DNA of 64,000 nt from NCBI RefSeq assembly GCF_914767665.1, contig NC_059504.1, positions 6,946,501 through 7,010,500 on the forward strand. Reading direction: 5' to 3'. The position numbers and the translations under genes were made by a program. Under the pieces are notes generated by a model that was not told the DNA's origin, made no database searches, and was given only the letters and a program-made list of their open reading frames with translations. Position 1 is the stretch's first letter, and each line of letters opens with the position of its first letter. This document shows positions 45,875 through 57,250 of this stretch, in pieces. The stretch comes from Harmonia axyridis (lineage: Eukaryota; Arthropoda; Insecta; Coleoptera; Coccinellidae).

Positions 45875-48800
45875 CTACTTGCATACACTGATCCACTCAT
45901 CAATAGTACAATTTTGACACTGCACTTCACAGCACCAATGAAATTTACATTTACAGAGTTCAGTATGTACTCTCCTCAACAAATTGTAACCACGACCACA
46001 GCACAAAGATGAACAATTGTCTGGGCCATCGCCAGTTCTGTTGCAAAATCTTCCAGTGGTTCCAGGAAAATCTACAGAAGTATCAGCTTCACAATAGCTC
46101 GGCGATTTTTGGTAGTATATCATGTTGTTGTGATGTTTTTTCTTGTCTTTGTAGCTACTTCGTCTTCTTTTACGTTGGGCTGATTCAAAAAGTTGATTTT
46201 CGTCTTTACTGTAAAATTTTTATTTATATCATTAATTTATTAAATTATCGCAACAGTGGTGTTTTAAAAAAGACATGAGCACCACTATTGTTGTTACTTA
46301 CATTCTTGATTTTCTAGAACCTCTATTGTTCAAGCTGTAGAGCATAGCGTTTTGATATTTTTCATTCAAAATATCGCCCACAACTCTCATATCTGGGATT
46401 ATTCTCCAACATGTCTTGAATTCACAACTCCCTGACATGCCATGGCACTTGCATTTAATTCGCATATTATTCTTCACAACCTGAAAATGAAATAGGCATC
46501 AGTTGATAAATAATAGTTTCTGAAATTTTTCTATAGGTGTTTGTATGGGAGTATGGGACACTTTATTATCGTCGAAATCTACAAGGCAGGTGAAAATAAT
46601 TGTTCTTGCGTATTTTTAATTAATTAATCATTGAGGTTGTTAATAATTTGAGACTCGCAAAATTTGAATTACTGGTCGATGAAAAAAGAAAACTATTGGA
46701 AACGCCATCTATTGCTCCGAGTGCCAACTACTCGTAGGTGTAGATGTAGAAAACTGTATAGAAATTGCAGATTTTTCATAGGTGTCGCTAGTAATTGTCG
46801 TTGGAAAAGATTTCTGTTGCAATTGATGAAAAGATTAAATATTCTGCGTATAGATGTCACTTGATTAGCCAATTTTATTCTGATTATGAAATTTCTGAAC
46901 TGCTGGTCATACAGAGAAATAAAATAATTTTTTTTTCTTCATTTTTAATTACTTCCCATTTCAACAGTTGTGAATCCAAAAATGTAGTTTTCAATTGAGA
47001 AAAACTGAAAAAAAACGGAAGCTCCGTTTGCGAGATACAGGGTGTTAAAGTTTGAAAAAAATATCAATTTTTCACTTATAACTTTAGTATTATTGCATTC
47101 ATTGTTTTTATTTTTAGATACTGAAGTCTTAATAATGTAATGTTTCGAATTGAGTTAGTGTCTCCTGCAACTTATCCGGTGGCGTAGATATAAAACCTAC
47201 ACCCCTGTTGTTTCCAAAAATTTATATAATTTCTGAAATCAACAGAGCTTCATTAAAAAGAGAGGGGAAATGGTAAAATGAGCACCGAAGACGGCGAACG
47301 CAGTGGACGCCCAAAAGAGGCTGTCACCGACGAAAAAATAAAAAAAAGTTACAAAATAATTTTGAATGACCGTAAAGTGGAGTTGATTGAGATAGCAGAC
47401 ATTGTGAATATATCATCTGATTGTGTACATCATATCATTCACGAATATTTGTACATGAGAAAGCTGTGTGCAAAATGGGTGCCGTGCGAGATCAAAATCG
47501 ATCAAAAGCAACAACGTGTTAATGATTCTGAGCAGTGTTTGAAGCTGTTTAAGTGCAATAAATCTGAATTTTTGCGTCGATATGTGACAATGGATGAAAC
47601 ATGGCTACATCATTTCACTCCGGAGTCCAATCGACAGTCAGCTGAGTGAACTGCACACGATGAACCAAATCCAAAGCGATGAAAAATACAACAGTCAGCT
47701 GGCAAGGTTATGGCATCAGTATTCTGGGATGCGCAAGGTATAATATTCATTGATTACCTACAAAAGGGCCAGACCATCAACAGCGATTATTATATAGCGT
47801 TATTGGATCGTTTAAAGGATGAAATCGTTAAAAAATGACCTCATTTGAAGAAAAAAAAGGTGCTGTTCCATCAAAACAATGCGCCGTGTCACAAATCAAT
47901 GAAAACAATGGCAAAATTGTTAAACCGTATTCGCCAGATCTGGTCCCTAGCGTCTTTTTCCTGTTCTCAGACCTCAAAAGAATGCCCGCTGGAAGGAAAT
48001 TTAGCGCCAATGAAGAAGTAATCGCCGAAACTGAGACCTATTTTGAAGCGAAAGACAAATCGTATTACAAAAATGGAATCGAAAAGTTTGAAGATCGCTA
48101 TAATCGCTGTATCGCCCTCGAAGGAAACTATGTTGAATAATAAAATCGAATTTTGCAAGAAAGTGTTTTACTATGTTAGACCGGGGACTTTTCAATTGGT
48201 CTGTTATGTTTTTATAAACTCTTTTTCATGAAAAGAGTTGTTCTATCCGACGCCAAAGTGATTGCATAATAGTTATTTATAATACAAGTGCAGAAGGCAT
48301 TGATATTCTTCCACGAGTTCAAAATTCAAAAACGAGCCACGAAGTGGCAAATTTTGGAATGAACGAGTGGTAGAATGAGCCTTCTGTAAGAGTATTATAC
48401 ATTATTTTCTCTAATTCATTGCATTTTCATTGAAATTAATGAAATATTTCCATAAATATAATTTAGTGATTTTTGCATTGAAAAATGTTGGTTGGCAGAA
48501 CTGATTTCTTTAAGGCAATTTGATGAATTGACAGATAAAGCCGTGGCGGAAAGTTCAGAGAACCAACATAGAATAATAAAATATAACCATGAAAACTGTG
48601 CGTTTCTGATATAGGTATTCTCGCACGATTTTGTTCTACAAGATGTGGAAGAATGAACAGAATAACCACAGGATTTGAGAAAAATTTGGACCAGCTTGTT
48701 TCTATATCGAGAACGAGATACAAACGCTCAAAACTAATTACGTAATTCGAATCGATTGAAATACGTCCGTGAAGTCAGAGACTCCACCTTGTCGAGATCA

Positions 48801-51494
48801 TCGAAAACGCCGAGCCAAAGATGGTAGAAATCAATGATCGCCATCACCACTTTAGTAACGTAAATTTCCATTAATAAACACCGGACAGGGAACAAGGGAA
48901 GCTAAAAAAATGCCCAATATATGTTTTCGGCGCGTGTGGTCCATACCTAGGTAATTACAATAACACGAAAGCTGTAATGGCGGTTCTTTGACACGACGAG
49001 AGGCGGGCCCAGTGGTCTCGAAGACCCCATAGGGGCCTTTGGATTCGTGCCAATATAATTAAAATATACCAGAAAAAGAATAAAATATGGAATGAGGCCC
49101 GAACCTTCTATTCGAGATATTTCATTATGAAACAGACGCATCAGGTAATGTGTGTTTTTATAAATGTCAAGAAACTATATCGTCATGTCATTTTTTCTGT
49201 GTCAGAATTGAGTAATAAACATACGTAGAAAGAGAGAGTTAACGCAATTTTTACATGTCCCCAACATTGTTAGATTACGTTGTCGGATTGTGATATATTT
49301 TCAAATCCACAATTTTACTATAACGTTATGAATGTATAGTATGTTTTTTTCGAGGTATATAACTTTAAGTTGGCATTACTGTTCAGGATGGCGACCGATT
49401 TAACAGCTGTCAAGTGATTTATTCTCAGTTCGGTTTGGCAATTCATCATGAATAGACACACGCCTGAACAAAGCTTGTAAATAGTGCAATTTCATTTCTA
49501 AAATAATGATTCTGTGCGGAATACGTATCGCGCACTACGTCCATTTTATTTTGTTTAGCGATGAAGCGCACTTCTGGTTGAATGGCTACGTCAACAAACA
49601 AAACTGCCGCATTTGGAGTGAAGCTAATCCTCAAGTGTATGTCGAAACACCGTTACATCCAGAAAAACTGACTGTTTGGTGCGCTTTATGGGCTGGTGGA
49701 ATCATTGGACGTACTTCTTCGAAAACGATGATGGCCAGAACGTTACAGTCAAAGGTGATCGGTATAGAGCCATGATTATTAACGTTTTCATTCCTGAATT
49801 GAACAACCATGATGTCCAGAAGCTGTGGTTCCAACAAGACGGCGCAACATGTTACACAGCTCGTGCCACAATCGATTTATTGAAAGACACGTTTGGTGAC
49901 CGCCTAATTTCACGTTTTGGACCTGTGAATTGGCCTCCAAGATCTTGTGATTTAACACCGCTAGACTACTTTCTGTGGGGCTATGTAAAGTCATTGGTCT
50001 ATGCGGATAAGCCACAAACCCTTGACCATTTGGAAGACAACATTCGCCGTGTTATTGTCGATATACGGCCACAAATGTTGGAAAAAGTCATCGAAAATTG
50101 GACGTCCAGATTGGACTACATCCGAGCCAGCCGTGGCGGTCATATGCCAGAAATCATATATTTAAAATGTAATGCCACAAGATTGCCTTGCGGATAAATA
50201 AAATTCATGTCAATCGAATAATCCATCGTTGTTTTATTGCAATTCAAAGTTCTATAGCTCTAAAAAAACACCCTTTAATCTATATTGAATGAAATATATT
50301 CATTTGAGTGATTTCCGATTAAATATGCAAATTTGAATATTTGGAATCCGATATTTTTCCTAATTGTCGAATTTATAATAAGCAGAATATTTATTATTTT
50401 CTGTATCTACCTGCTGACATTCAAGGTTTGGAACTGTTGCTCTCCTATTGTCAAATGTTGTTTCACGTCATTTGGCGTGCTTGAAGTTTGTTTTCTGAAT
50501 TTCTGGTATATTTATTTCAATATATTTTGAGTTGTTATGAAACGTTGATTCACTATGGGACATAAGAAGTGCGTTCTTTGTGGAGAAACTCGCGAATTGA
50601 GTGAAATATCGTATCACTGATATGTTTTCATTTCCGCGCGCTTCATGCCAAATTTGATAGTTCATGTTGGGGACAAAATTTGCTTACTGAAAATGACATA
50701 TGCTCCCTCTATCTATGTTTATTACTGTGAGGGGGAAATTGTAATTATTATTTTGGTACAAATTGCTCAATTGCAACGAAATCAGGCTTGAAAGTTATTT
50801 AATTCAATGAACAAGTTTAACATAATATACATATACAGGAAGGTGTGTTTTTGAATTTTGATTCACTAGGTTTTTCAATAAATACAATTTTATGGTTTGA
50901 ATTAAACTTTATCGAACCGCAAAACTTATTGAAAAACCCATGTATTTCTCCAAATATACTTTTAGAATTGAATAGTGTACAAATTTTGAAGAGGAAACAG
51001 TGGTGATGCTGACACTAAGTGAAAGCCTAGCTTACAATATCCTTGACGTTTTTCAATCAGTAAAATATAATATACAGAGTGTTCAATTGCAGGTTAGACG
51101 TTTCTGGGTAACTAGGTCTACATGAATTCTGCAAATTGGAACTATGATATTCTTTGATATGTCGTAAGACGATAGCGCAAAAATTTGTATTTCATCGACA
51201 TTGCTCTTCTTTCTCTTACCATAAGGCCTAGGCGATTGTTGTGATGATTAACATTAGCATGAATATCTTTAGCCTTCTCTCTCCTATCTAGAAACGTCCT
51301 TGAGAATTTGGATCCATAATTGATGTTGTGAGAACATCCGTTCCATTTCCAATTTGGTGTTTCCCTCATCATCCCTTGGTATTTCCTTGAGTCACAACCA
51401 CAGTTCAACAAAGAACCCTGACTACATTCTCTGGCTATAGAGATGGCTATACTGGCAGCGGAAATCGCTTGTGCGAAGGACGTTTCCTTGTAGC
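45875..51494 (-). CDS. Wnt10: Wnt10, last three exons
   Basis: Exons 51494-51220, 46480-46302 and 46208-45875 (stop TAG) join in phases 0 and 2 and give about 262 residues of a secreted Wnt ligand. The 5' exon begins mid-codon at GYKETSFAQAI. It has the Wnt cysteine pattern (CSQGSLLNCGCD; WKWNGCSHNINYG; FSRTFLDRREKAKDI). The acylated-serine site is CHGMSGSC, and the C-terminal domain has FCNRTGDG, SLCCGRGYN and CKFHWCCEVQC, ending DEWISVCK. Early GYxE...A, the K/R-rich linker and E-W-x-S-V-C-K match Wnt10 better than other Wnts I know. Ligand for Frizzled/LRP signalling. About 120 or more N-terminal residues, including the signal peptide, were not found up to 64000 and probably lie further right. 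Intron 46481-51219 holds two transposon insertions. Confidence 0.92.
47273..48206 (+). mobile_element. irritans-type mariner G, 5'-truncated
   Basis: Begins at aaatgagcaccgaagacggc with no 5' TIR and ends with the inverted TIR (gaccggggacttttcaattg). The first frame (47278-47649) runs through STEDGERSGRPKEAVTDEK, IEIADIVNISSDCVHHII and MDETWLHHFTPESNRQSAE to a stop. A later frame (47835-48140) carries the C-terminus with frame changes and ends IALEGNYVE. The YSPDL region is rearranged and the third Asp has become Val (PSVFFLF). It lies within the Wnt10 intron. Confidence 0.9.
48720..49200. other. Unique-sequence island in the Wnt10 intron
   Basis: Between two transposons, this stretch has balanced composition and CpG-containing words (aaacgccgagccaaagatgg, gttttcggcgcgtgtgg, gaggcgggcccagtgg). 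It shows no similarity to other parts of the window and no exon with splice support. A regulatory element for Wnt10 is possible but unproven. Confidence 0.3.
49210..50728. mobile_element. MITE family M2, copy B, split by a DD41D element
   Basis: Left part 49210-49336 and right part 50278-50728 together reconstitute an M2 element in inverted orientation relative to copy A. It runs from gagtaataaacatacgtag at one end to ctccctctatctatg-tttattact at the other, with the DD41D copy between. Inner flanks gaatgtata and tctatattgaatg correspond to adjacent sites in copies A and C. Confidence 0.85.
49337..50277 (+). mobile_element. DD41D (rosa-like) element, copy 4, internally deleted
   Basis: Inserted in an M2 MITE. 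Right end aaaaaaacaccctt plus TA; the left end is slightly eroded (tatgtttttttcgagg). Transposase ATG near 49449. The N-terminal reading frame is interrupted and has the same deletion junction as copies 1 and 2. After the junction, LFSDEAHFWLNGYVNKQN and, from 49676, GRT/YFFENDDGQNVTVKGDRY, WFQQDGATCYTA and LDYFLWGYVKS show all three catalytic Asp positions with 41 residues between the last two. It is the best-preserved C-terminal part among the four copies, but cannot encode a complete transposase. Confidence 0.9.
50729..51140. other. Wnt10 intron, short non-repetitive part
   Basis: AT-rich sequence between the nested MITE and the Wnt10 exon at 51220. No feature is recognised apart from a truncated MITE-like end (atacagagtgttcaattgc, 51072). 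Confidence 0.4.
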
Positions 51495-51914
51495 CTGAAA
51501 AAAGTAATGACAAAATTTTATTCTATATCCATTTGAAGAGATGATTACATGCAAGTTGAATTTGAGAGACATTTTGAAAGCTTAAGATGGCCCTCATACG
51601 ATATTTTGGTTTCACCAACACAGCACTGGTCTTCGAAAAGCCTGAAAATATCCTAGTTGATACCAAGTGCCTTGAGAATTGAGATCATAGAAATATGTTT
51701 ATTACATTGACAACCACTTGACGTCTATCAAGTTGGTTTGTGAACAATGCCTTTCAAGTGAAATTCTCGGATGGTATTTGATGGGTTTGGTCGAAATGAG
51801 TGATTCAAAAAGACTTCCATCCTATATAGAAGAAGCAGTGCCGGTTATTGGTTAATTATATGTTCTTATGGATCAAAATGAAGAATTCGTAGATAAATAA
51901 CTATTATTGAAGCC

Positions 51915-52480
51915 TCAAAGTAATAAACATAATTAGAGGGCGCATATTTTGTCCCCAACATGAAATATCAAATTTGACAAGAGGCGCGCGGAAATGAAAA
52001 CATATCAGTGATACGATATTTCACTCAATTAGCGAGTTTCTCCACAAAGAACGCACTTCTCATGTCTCATATTGAATCAACGTTTCATATCAACTCAAAA
52101 TATATTGGAATAAATACCTCAATATATCAGAAATTCAGAAAACAAACTTCAAGCGCGACAAAAGACGTGAAACAACCGATGACACTGAGAGAGCAAAAGT
52201 TGCCAAACCTTGGATTTCAGCAGGTAGGTACAGAAAATAATAAATATTCTGCTCATTATAAATTCGACAATTAGGAAAAATAGCGGATTCCAAATATTCA
52301 AATTTGCATATTTAATCGGGAATCACTCAAATAAATATAATTCATTCAATATAATATACATTCATAATGACATAGTAAAATTGTGGATTTGAAAATATAT
52401 CACAATCCGACAACGTAATCTAACCATGTTGGTGACATGTAAAAATTGCGTATACTTCCTCTACCTATGCTTATTACTCT
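51915..52480. mobile_element. MITE family M2, copy C
   Basis: Same orientation as copy A and nearly the same length. Begins aagtaataaacataattaga and ends cttcctctacctatg-cttattactct. Internal landmarks ttgtccccaacatgaa, gacaagaggcgcgcgg and caatccgacaacgtaatc are shared with copies A and B. It lies upstream of the first visible Wnt10 exon. Confidence 0.85.
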
Positions 52481-53231
52481 ATGACTGAAACGAATGTCAG
52501 GACAGATTTTTTTCTGTGGGTCCTATCCACGTCAACGATATGTTTTGAACGTCTTATTTTCACGAAACATCTGTCCGTTATAGATATAAATGTCAAGACC
52601 AAGATTCTGAAGGAGAACTTTTCCTTAATACCCTGAGTTCCGCATATCACAAATTACCACGGATCTCAGAAATCCAGGTTCAGAACGAACGATATCTGTC
52701 ACCTTACCTGAGCACAAATAAATCGTAATTTGTCACGGATACTTAGTGTTCGGATCTGACGTCATTATAATGAAGCTGTCATCACTACCTACCACCGGTG
52801 ACACCTGGATATACCGATCTTCTATTGTTTGCAAATAGAATGCTACTCTTCCAACAAATGACAGTGGGTGCCACCCTATATTCTCGTTTGCATTTTTTTC
52901 TATGCCTCATTATTATCTATTCATCTGTTTATGAGAGCACTGGGAATTCATTATTGTTGGGGACTGTTAAATTGGTATTGAAGATTTTTTATAGATCAAA
53001 TAATCGGGTATATGATTTTTGTTTATGGTCCGTAGGGTGAAACAATAACCTGTACTGAAATTGGGATTCTATAAAAAATGTCTTATTGCTTTTTTGTACA
53101 CACCACAGAATGTTACAAATTTTATGAAAAAACAGGCTATAATTGCTATACCCGGTATTTGTAAAATAGCAGATTTTATTTGGATACGTCATAAACACTA
53201 ATGTTCAGAAAATGTCCTGGCATTAAAAAAA
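52481..53231. other. Unclassified interval
   Basis: Segment 52490-52900 has normal complexity and no relation to the repeats described here. No Wnt10 5' exon or other exon could be supported on either strand. The stretch just before 53232 replaces the 5' terminal part of the mariner that follows. Confidence 0.4.
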
Positions 53232-54449
53232 GATCGTTGATGTCATACAATAAGCTAAGGTATTTGTAAACATAACGCCATCAAAATATTAGTCGATTCG
53301 TGTCTGCATCCTAAAGTTATTCTCGATTAAACATGTCAGCTTATGAGCCAAATTCTCCACATTTGCGGGATTATTTAATTTTCTGCTTTAATATGAAGAG
53401 ATCTGTGGTTGAGGCTCATCGAATGCTGTCAAATACCTATGGTGAGGCCGCTATCAGTGATATAATGTGCCGAGAGCGGTTTCAAAGCTTCAAGAACGGT
53501 GATTTCGATGTCGTAGACCAGCATAACGATGGAAGAGAGAGGGTTTTCGAAGATGCAGAATTGGAGGCATTACTTGATCAAGACTCATGTCAAACGCAAC
53601 AAGAATTGGCAGGATCATTGGCAGTGACGCAGCAAGCCATTTCAAAACGCCTGAAAGTCATGGGAAAGATTCAGAAACAAGGAAATTGGGTGCCGTACGA
53701 GTTGAAGTCGAGAGATGTTGAAGGGCGTTTGTTTGCTTGTGCATAGCTGCTTGCAAGGTGAATACGGAAGGGATTTCTGCATCAATCTTTTGTGACTGAA
53801 GACGAAAAATGGGTTCATTACGATAATCCCAAGCGCAGAAAATCATAGGGATATCCCGGCCATGCTTTCACATCGACGGTCAAACCGAATATTCACGGTT
53901 CCAAGATCATGCTCAGTATTTTGTGGGACCAGCTCGGCGCAGTGTATTGAGAATGGTTAAAACCAACTGAAACAATCACAGGCGATAGTTATTGAATACA
54001 ATTAATGCGCTTGAGCCGAGCGTTGAAAGACAAACGGCCGGAATACAATGAGAGACATGATAAAGTGATTTCACAGCATGACAATGCTCGACCCCATGTT
54101 GCGAAAGTGGTCAAGACATACTTGAAAACGTTGGAATGGGCAGTCCTAGCCTACCCGTCATAATCTCCAGACGTTGCTCCCTCAGACTATCACTTGTTTC
54201 GATCAATGGCACACGACCTGGCTGACCAGCACTTCCGGTCTTATGAAGAAGTAACAAATTGGATCGATTCGTAGATCGCTTCGAAAGATGACCAGTTTTT
54301 TCAACGCGGGTTTCGTACGCTGCCCGAAAGATGTGAGAAAGTAGTGGCCAGCGATGGACGATACTTTGAATCATAAATGTAAAACCAGTTTTTTTTACAA
54401 TAAAGTCTCGAATTTCGGAAAAAAAACGGCGGAAGCAAAGTTGTACGCT
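53232..54449 (+). mobile_element. Second DD34D mariner family, copy 2, broken
   Basis: Matches the element at 9588-10617 but keeps the C-terminal part. ATG 53333 starts MSAYEPN; a 137-codon frame covers LDQDSCQTQQELAGS, QQAISKRLK and NWVPYEL, ending at an in-frame TAG. Further in-frame stops follow. Downstream VHYDNPKRRKS (first Asp), QHDNARPHVAK (second) and APSDYHLF (third) are recognisable, with 34 residues between the last two, so DD34D. The right TIR gcaaagttgtacgc is present; the outermost ~80 bp of the 5' end are not. Confidence 0.9.
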
Positions 54450-54770
54450 TATGTAAATAACTGCATTATTACCACACAAGTGCGGGAAGAGCTAATTTAA
54501 ATTTAAGGGCAGTATTTTAAGAGGTCTTTACTACTGTTCAGCATTTAAAATTTGCTTTTAATTATATTAAGTAGTTTGAAATGTATTCCACTAAAATGGA
54601 TTTCCAGTGACGTCATTCAGGAGGCCGTATCTCCGTAGGGAGGGCCGCTAGGAAAAAAAATGATGGGAACTTGTCATCTTATTTTTTTTATGTTTTATCT
54701 GAATCCGAGAGATTTTCAACATTTTCTCGGACACCCTGTATATTTAGGCATGGTTATAAAAAATAGTAAA

Positions 54771-55514
54771 TTGTGCAACAAGTGGGAAAAGTCCATTTTT
54801 TCTCGCGAGTGTGGAAGTTTGTGCCTGAAAGGCGAGTGCCGCAAACACACGAGCGAGAAAAGGACTTTCTCCACATGTTGCACACTATACTTTTCCTAAA
54901 ACTGCTATGAAAAGAAGCGTATTCTTCATAGCTTACTCAATTTCAAAACTATGTATTGCTCGCACTGTGGGAAATATTATTTCTCACGGCACTTTGCCCA
55001 CACCTCGCTTGATAAACCAATGAAATTGGGCTTTTGAGTCGTTTCTATGGAAACGCAATAAATTAGCACCTACTGTCAACGAAGGCCATTTTGATTTGAA
55101 TCAAGTCCATTACTTGAATTATTGAAATTTGTGCAGTTGTAGGAAAAGTATAGTGTGCAACATGTGGCGAAAGTCCTTTTCTCGCTCGTGTGTTTGCGGC
55201 ACTCACCTTTCAGGCTCGTGCCACAACAAAGTTGAACTTTTCCCACTTGTTGCACAAGAAACATTTCCTTCAACTACACAAATTTCAATAAATCAAGTAA
55301 TGGACTTGATTCATATCAAAATGGCCTTCGTTGACAGTATGTGCCAATTTATTGCGTTTCCATAGAAACGACTCAAAAGCCCAATTTCATTGGTCTACCA
55401 AGCGAGGTGTGGGCAAAGTGCCGTGAGAAATAATATTTCCCACAGTATGAGCAATACATACTTTTTAAATTGAGTAAGCTATGAAGAATACGCTACTTTT
55501 CATAGCAGTTGTAG
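54771..55514. repeat. Interleaved double palindrome A-B-A'-B'
   Basis: A (54771-54897) is the reverse complement of A' (55141-55258), and B (54899-55140) of B' (55262-55514). Arms share long blocks such as gagcgagaaaaggactttc, caatgaaattgggcttttga and cgtttctatggaaacgcaat. Because the order is A-B-A'-B', two large hairpins (A/A' with B in the loop, B/B' with A' in the loop) are mutually exclusive. No coding capacity is evident. Confidence 0.88.
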
Positions 55515-55559
55515 AAAACAGCATATGTCAATCAGATGTCAAAAAGAAATCTAACGCAT

Positions 55560-56100
55560 AAACGGAGTGATAATTACTCTTAAGGCCCGATGCGACAAAA
55601 GCATAACCGTCAAAAGCTATCAATCCACCTGTTCAAGCAAAGATATAAAAAGACGAGAAGCGATTACATAACAAAGTGTCCAGCACTTGTTGAGGCTCTT
55701 TATAATTCGTTAATTGTCACCGGGTTTCCTCGAAAGACGCCAAACGTGACACCCATTCTTATTGCCATTTTGTATTTCACAAAGGCGAAGCATTTTGATT
55801 GGTGCCCGATTGCGTCTGATTTTTGCGAAACAATTAATTAAAGGCTCCTTTTTGGTGTTACGGGCATATTTGACATTTTTACAAGGCATCACAATGCAGA
55901 GTAGATACGAAAAAATCAATTACTATGTAAACCAAATTGCGTACGTTCGTTTGGCCTTTCGATAAATGATCGATAAAAGAGATACTTAATTGGGAAATGC
56001 CAACTAATTACATCGAGCTGTCTATTTAAGAGGCTCTGAATATGTTTCAGGATGTAAATACGCACTGTGCTTCCGTTCATCTTTGAAATAAAATATGCAT
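55560..56100. other. Unique-sequence island
   Basis: Non-repetitive stretch with open frames on both strands but no homology or splice support. It follows the double palindrome directly. Could be regulatory for Wnt10 or part of an unrecognised element. Confidence 0.3.
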
Positions 56101-56279
56101 TTTAGAAATTTCATCATTTTTGTACAAACTACACTCACCGGTGAAAAACTCGATCACCTAAAAATTTTGCTGAAGTACGTTGACCAAGAACTTTCGTAAT
56201 TTTTCATCGATTTCGATTGTTTTTACGCTGAATTGAAGACAATTTCATTGGTATTAAAACAAACACTAGAAAAGTTTTC

Positions 56280-57250
56280 CAGAAATGTTGATAGCTTGTT
56301 TATACAAGTTGAATATCTATCCAAAAATCGTTATATTTCCTAAAATACTTGTCATAGACCTCTCGAATAAGAACGTTTCTCGAAGATCGAGTTCTGATCT
56401 TATACATAGTGACATTTCAAAAGCGTAGTTCACGTCCAGGAGAAGTGGCAGCCTCGGGAAAATTATCAATTTTTTATTCGAAAATATCTATAATTCAAAA
56501 AATAATGGACTAATTGCCCAACAGCAAGCATTTTCGTGATCTAAGTAACCGAATGATTCAATGAAAGGGTAAAATTTTCCATGAAGGAACTATTAATTTC
56601 TTTAAATTTTCTTAATTCTAAATTTCACGAAAATTTTCGACAAAAAAATTCCAGGTTAGGTTTTGAGGAAATTCGAACTCGAAATTTGGAAAAAAATTGA
56701 ATTTGCCTCTGAAAATCGTTAAATCTCCTGAATTATTTGTCACAGATTCCTCAAATAAAAACGTTTTTCAAACTTCAAGTTCCGCTCTGAAACATAGTGA
56801 GGTTTCAAGTGCATAGCCCATGTCCAGAAGAAGTGGTAGTTTCGAGAAAATTATCAATTTTTTCTTTGAAAATTTCAGATTTTTGCCTATAATTTATGAA
56901 ATTATATACTGATCGCCCAACTGCAAGCATTTCCGTAATCTACATAGTCGAATCAATCAATAAAATGAAATTTGAACTCGAAATTTGGGAAAAAATTGAA
57001 TTTGTCTCTAAAAATCATCTAAAACATACTGAGGTTTCAAGGGCGTAGCTTGAGTCCAGGAGAAGTTGCAGCTTCGGGAATATTATCAATTTTTGTCTCG
57101 AAAATTTCGGATTTTTACCTATAATTTCTGAAATAATGTACTGATCGCCCAACTGCAAGTATTTTCATGTTCTACCTTCGAATCAATCAATAAAATGATA
57201 CAATATTCCTATGAAAGAACTTTAATTCATTTTATTCTTCAATTTTCTGA
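56280..57250. repeat. Dispersed repeat family R1, three adjacent copies
   Basis: Three head-to-tail partial copies begin near 56330, 56690 and 56970. Landmarks gttcaaactt-type / ttcaagttccgctctgaaac, gcccaactgcaagcattt and caatcaataaaatg recur. The last copies are truncated at different points. The local array suggests duplication in place rather than three separate insertions. Confidence 0.7.
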
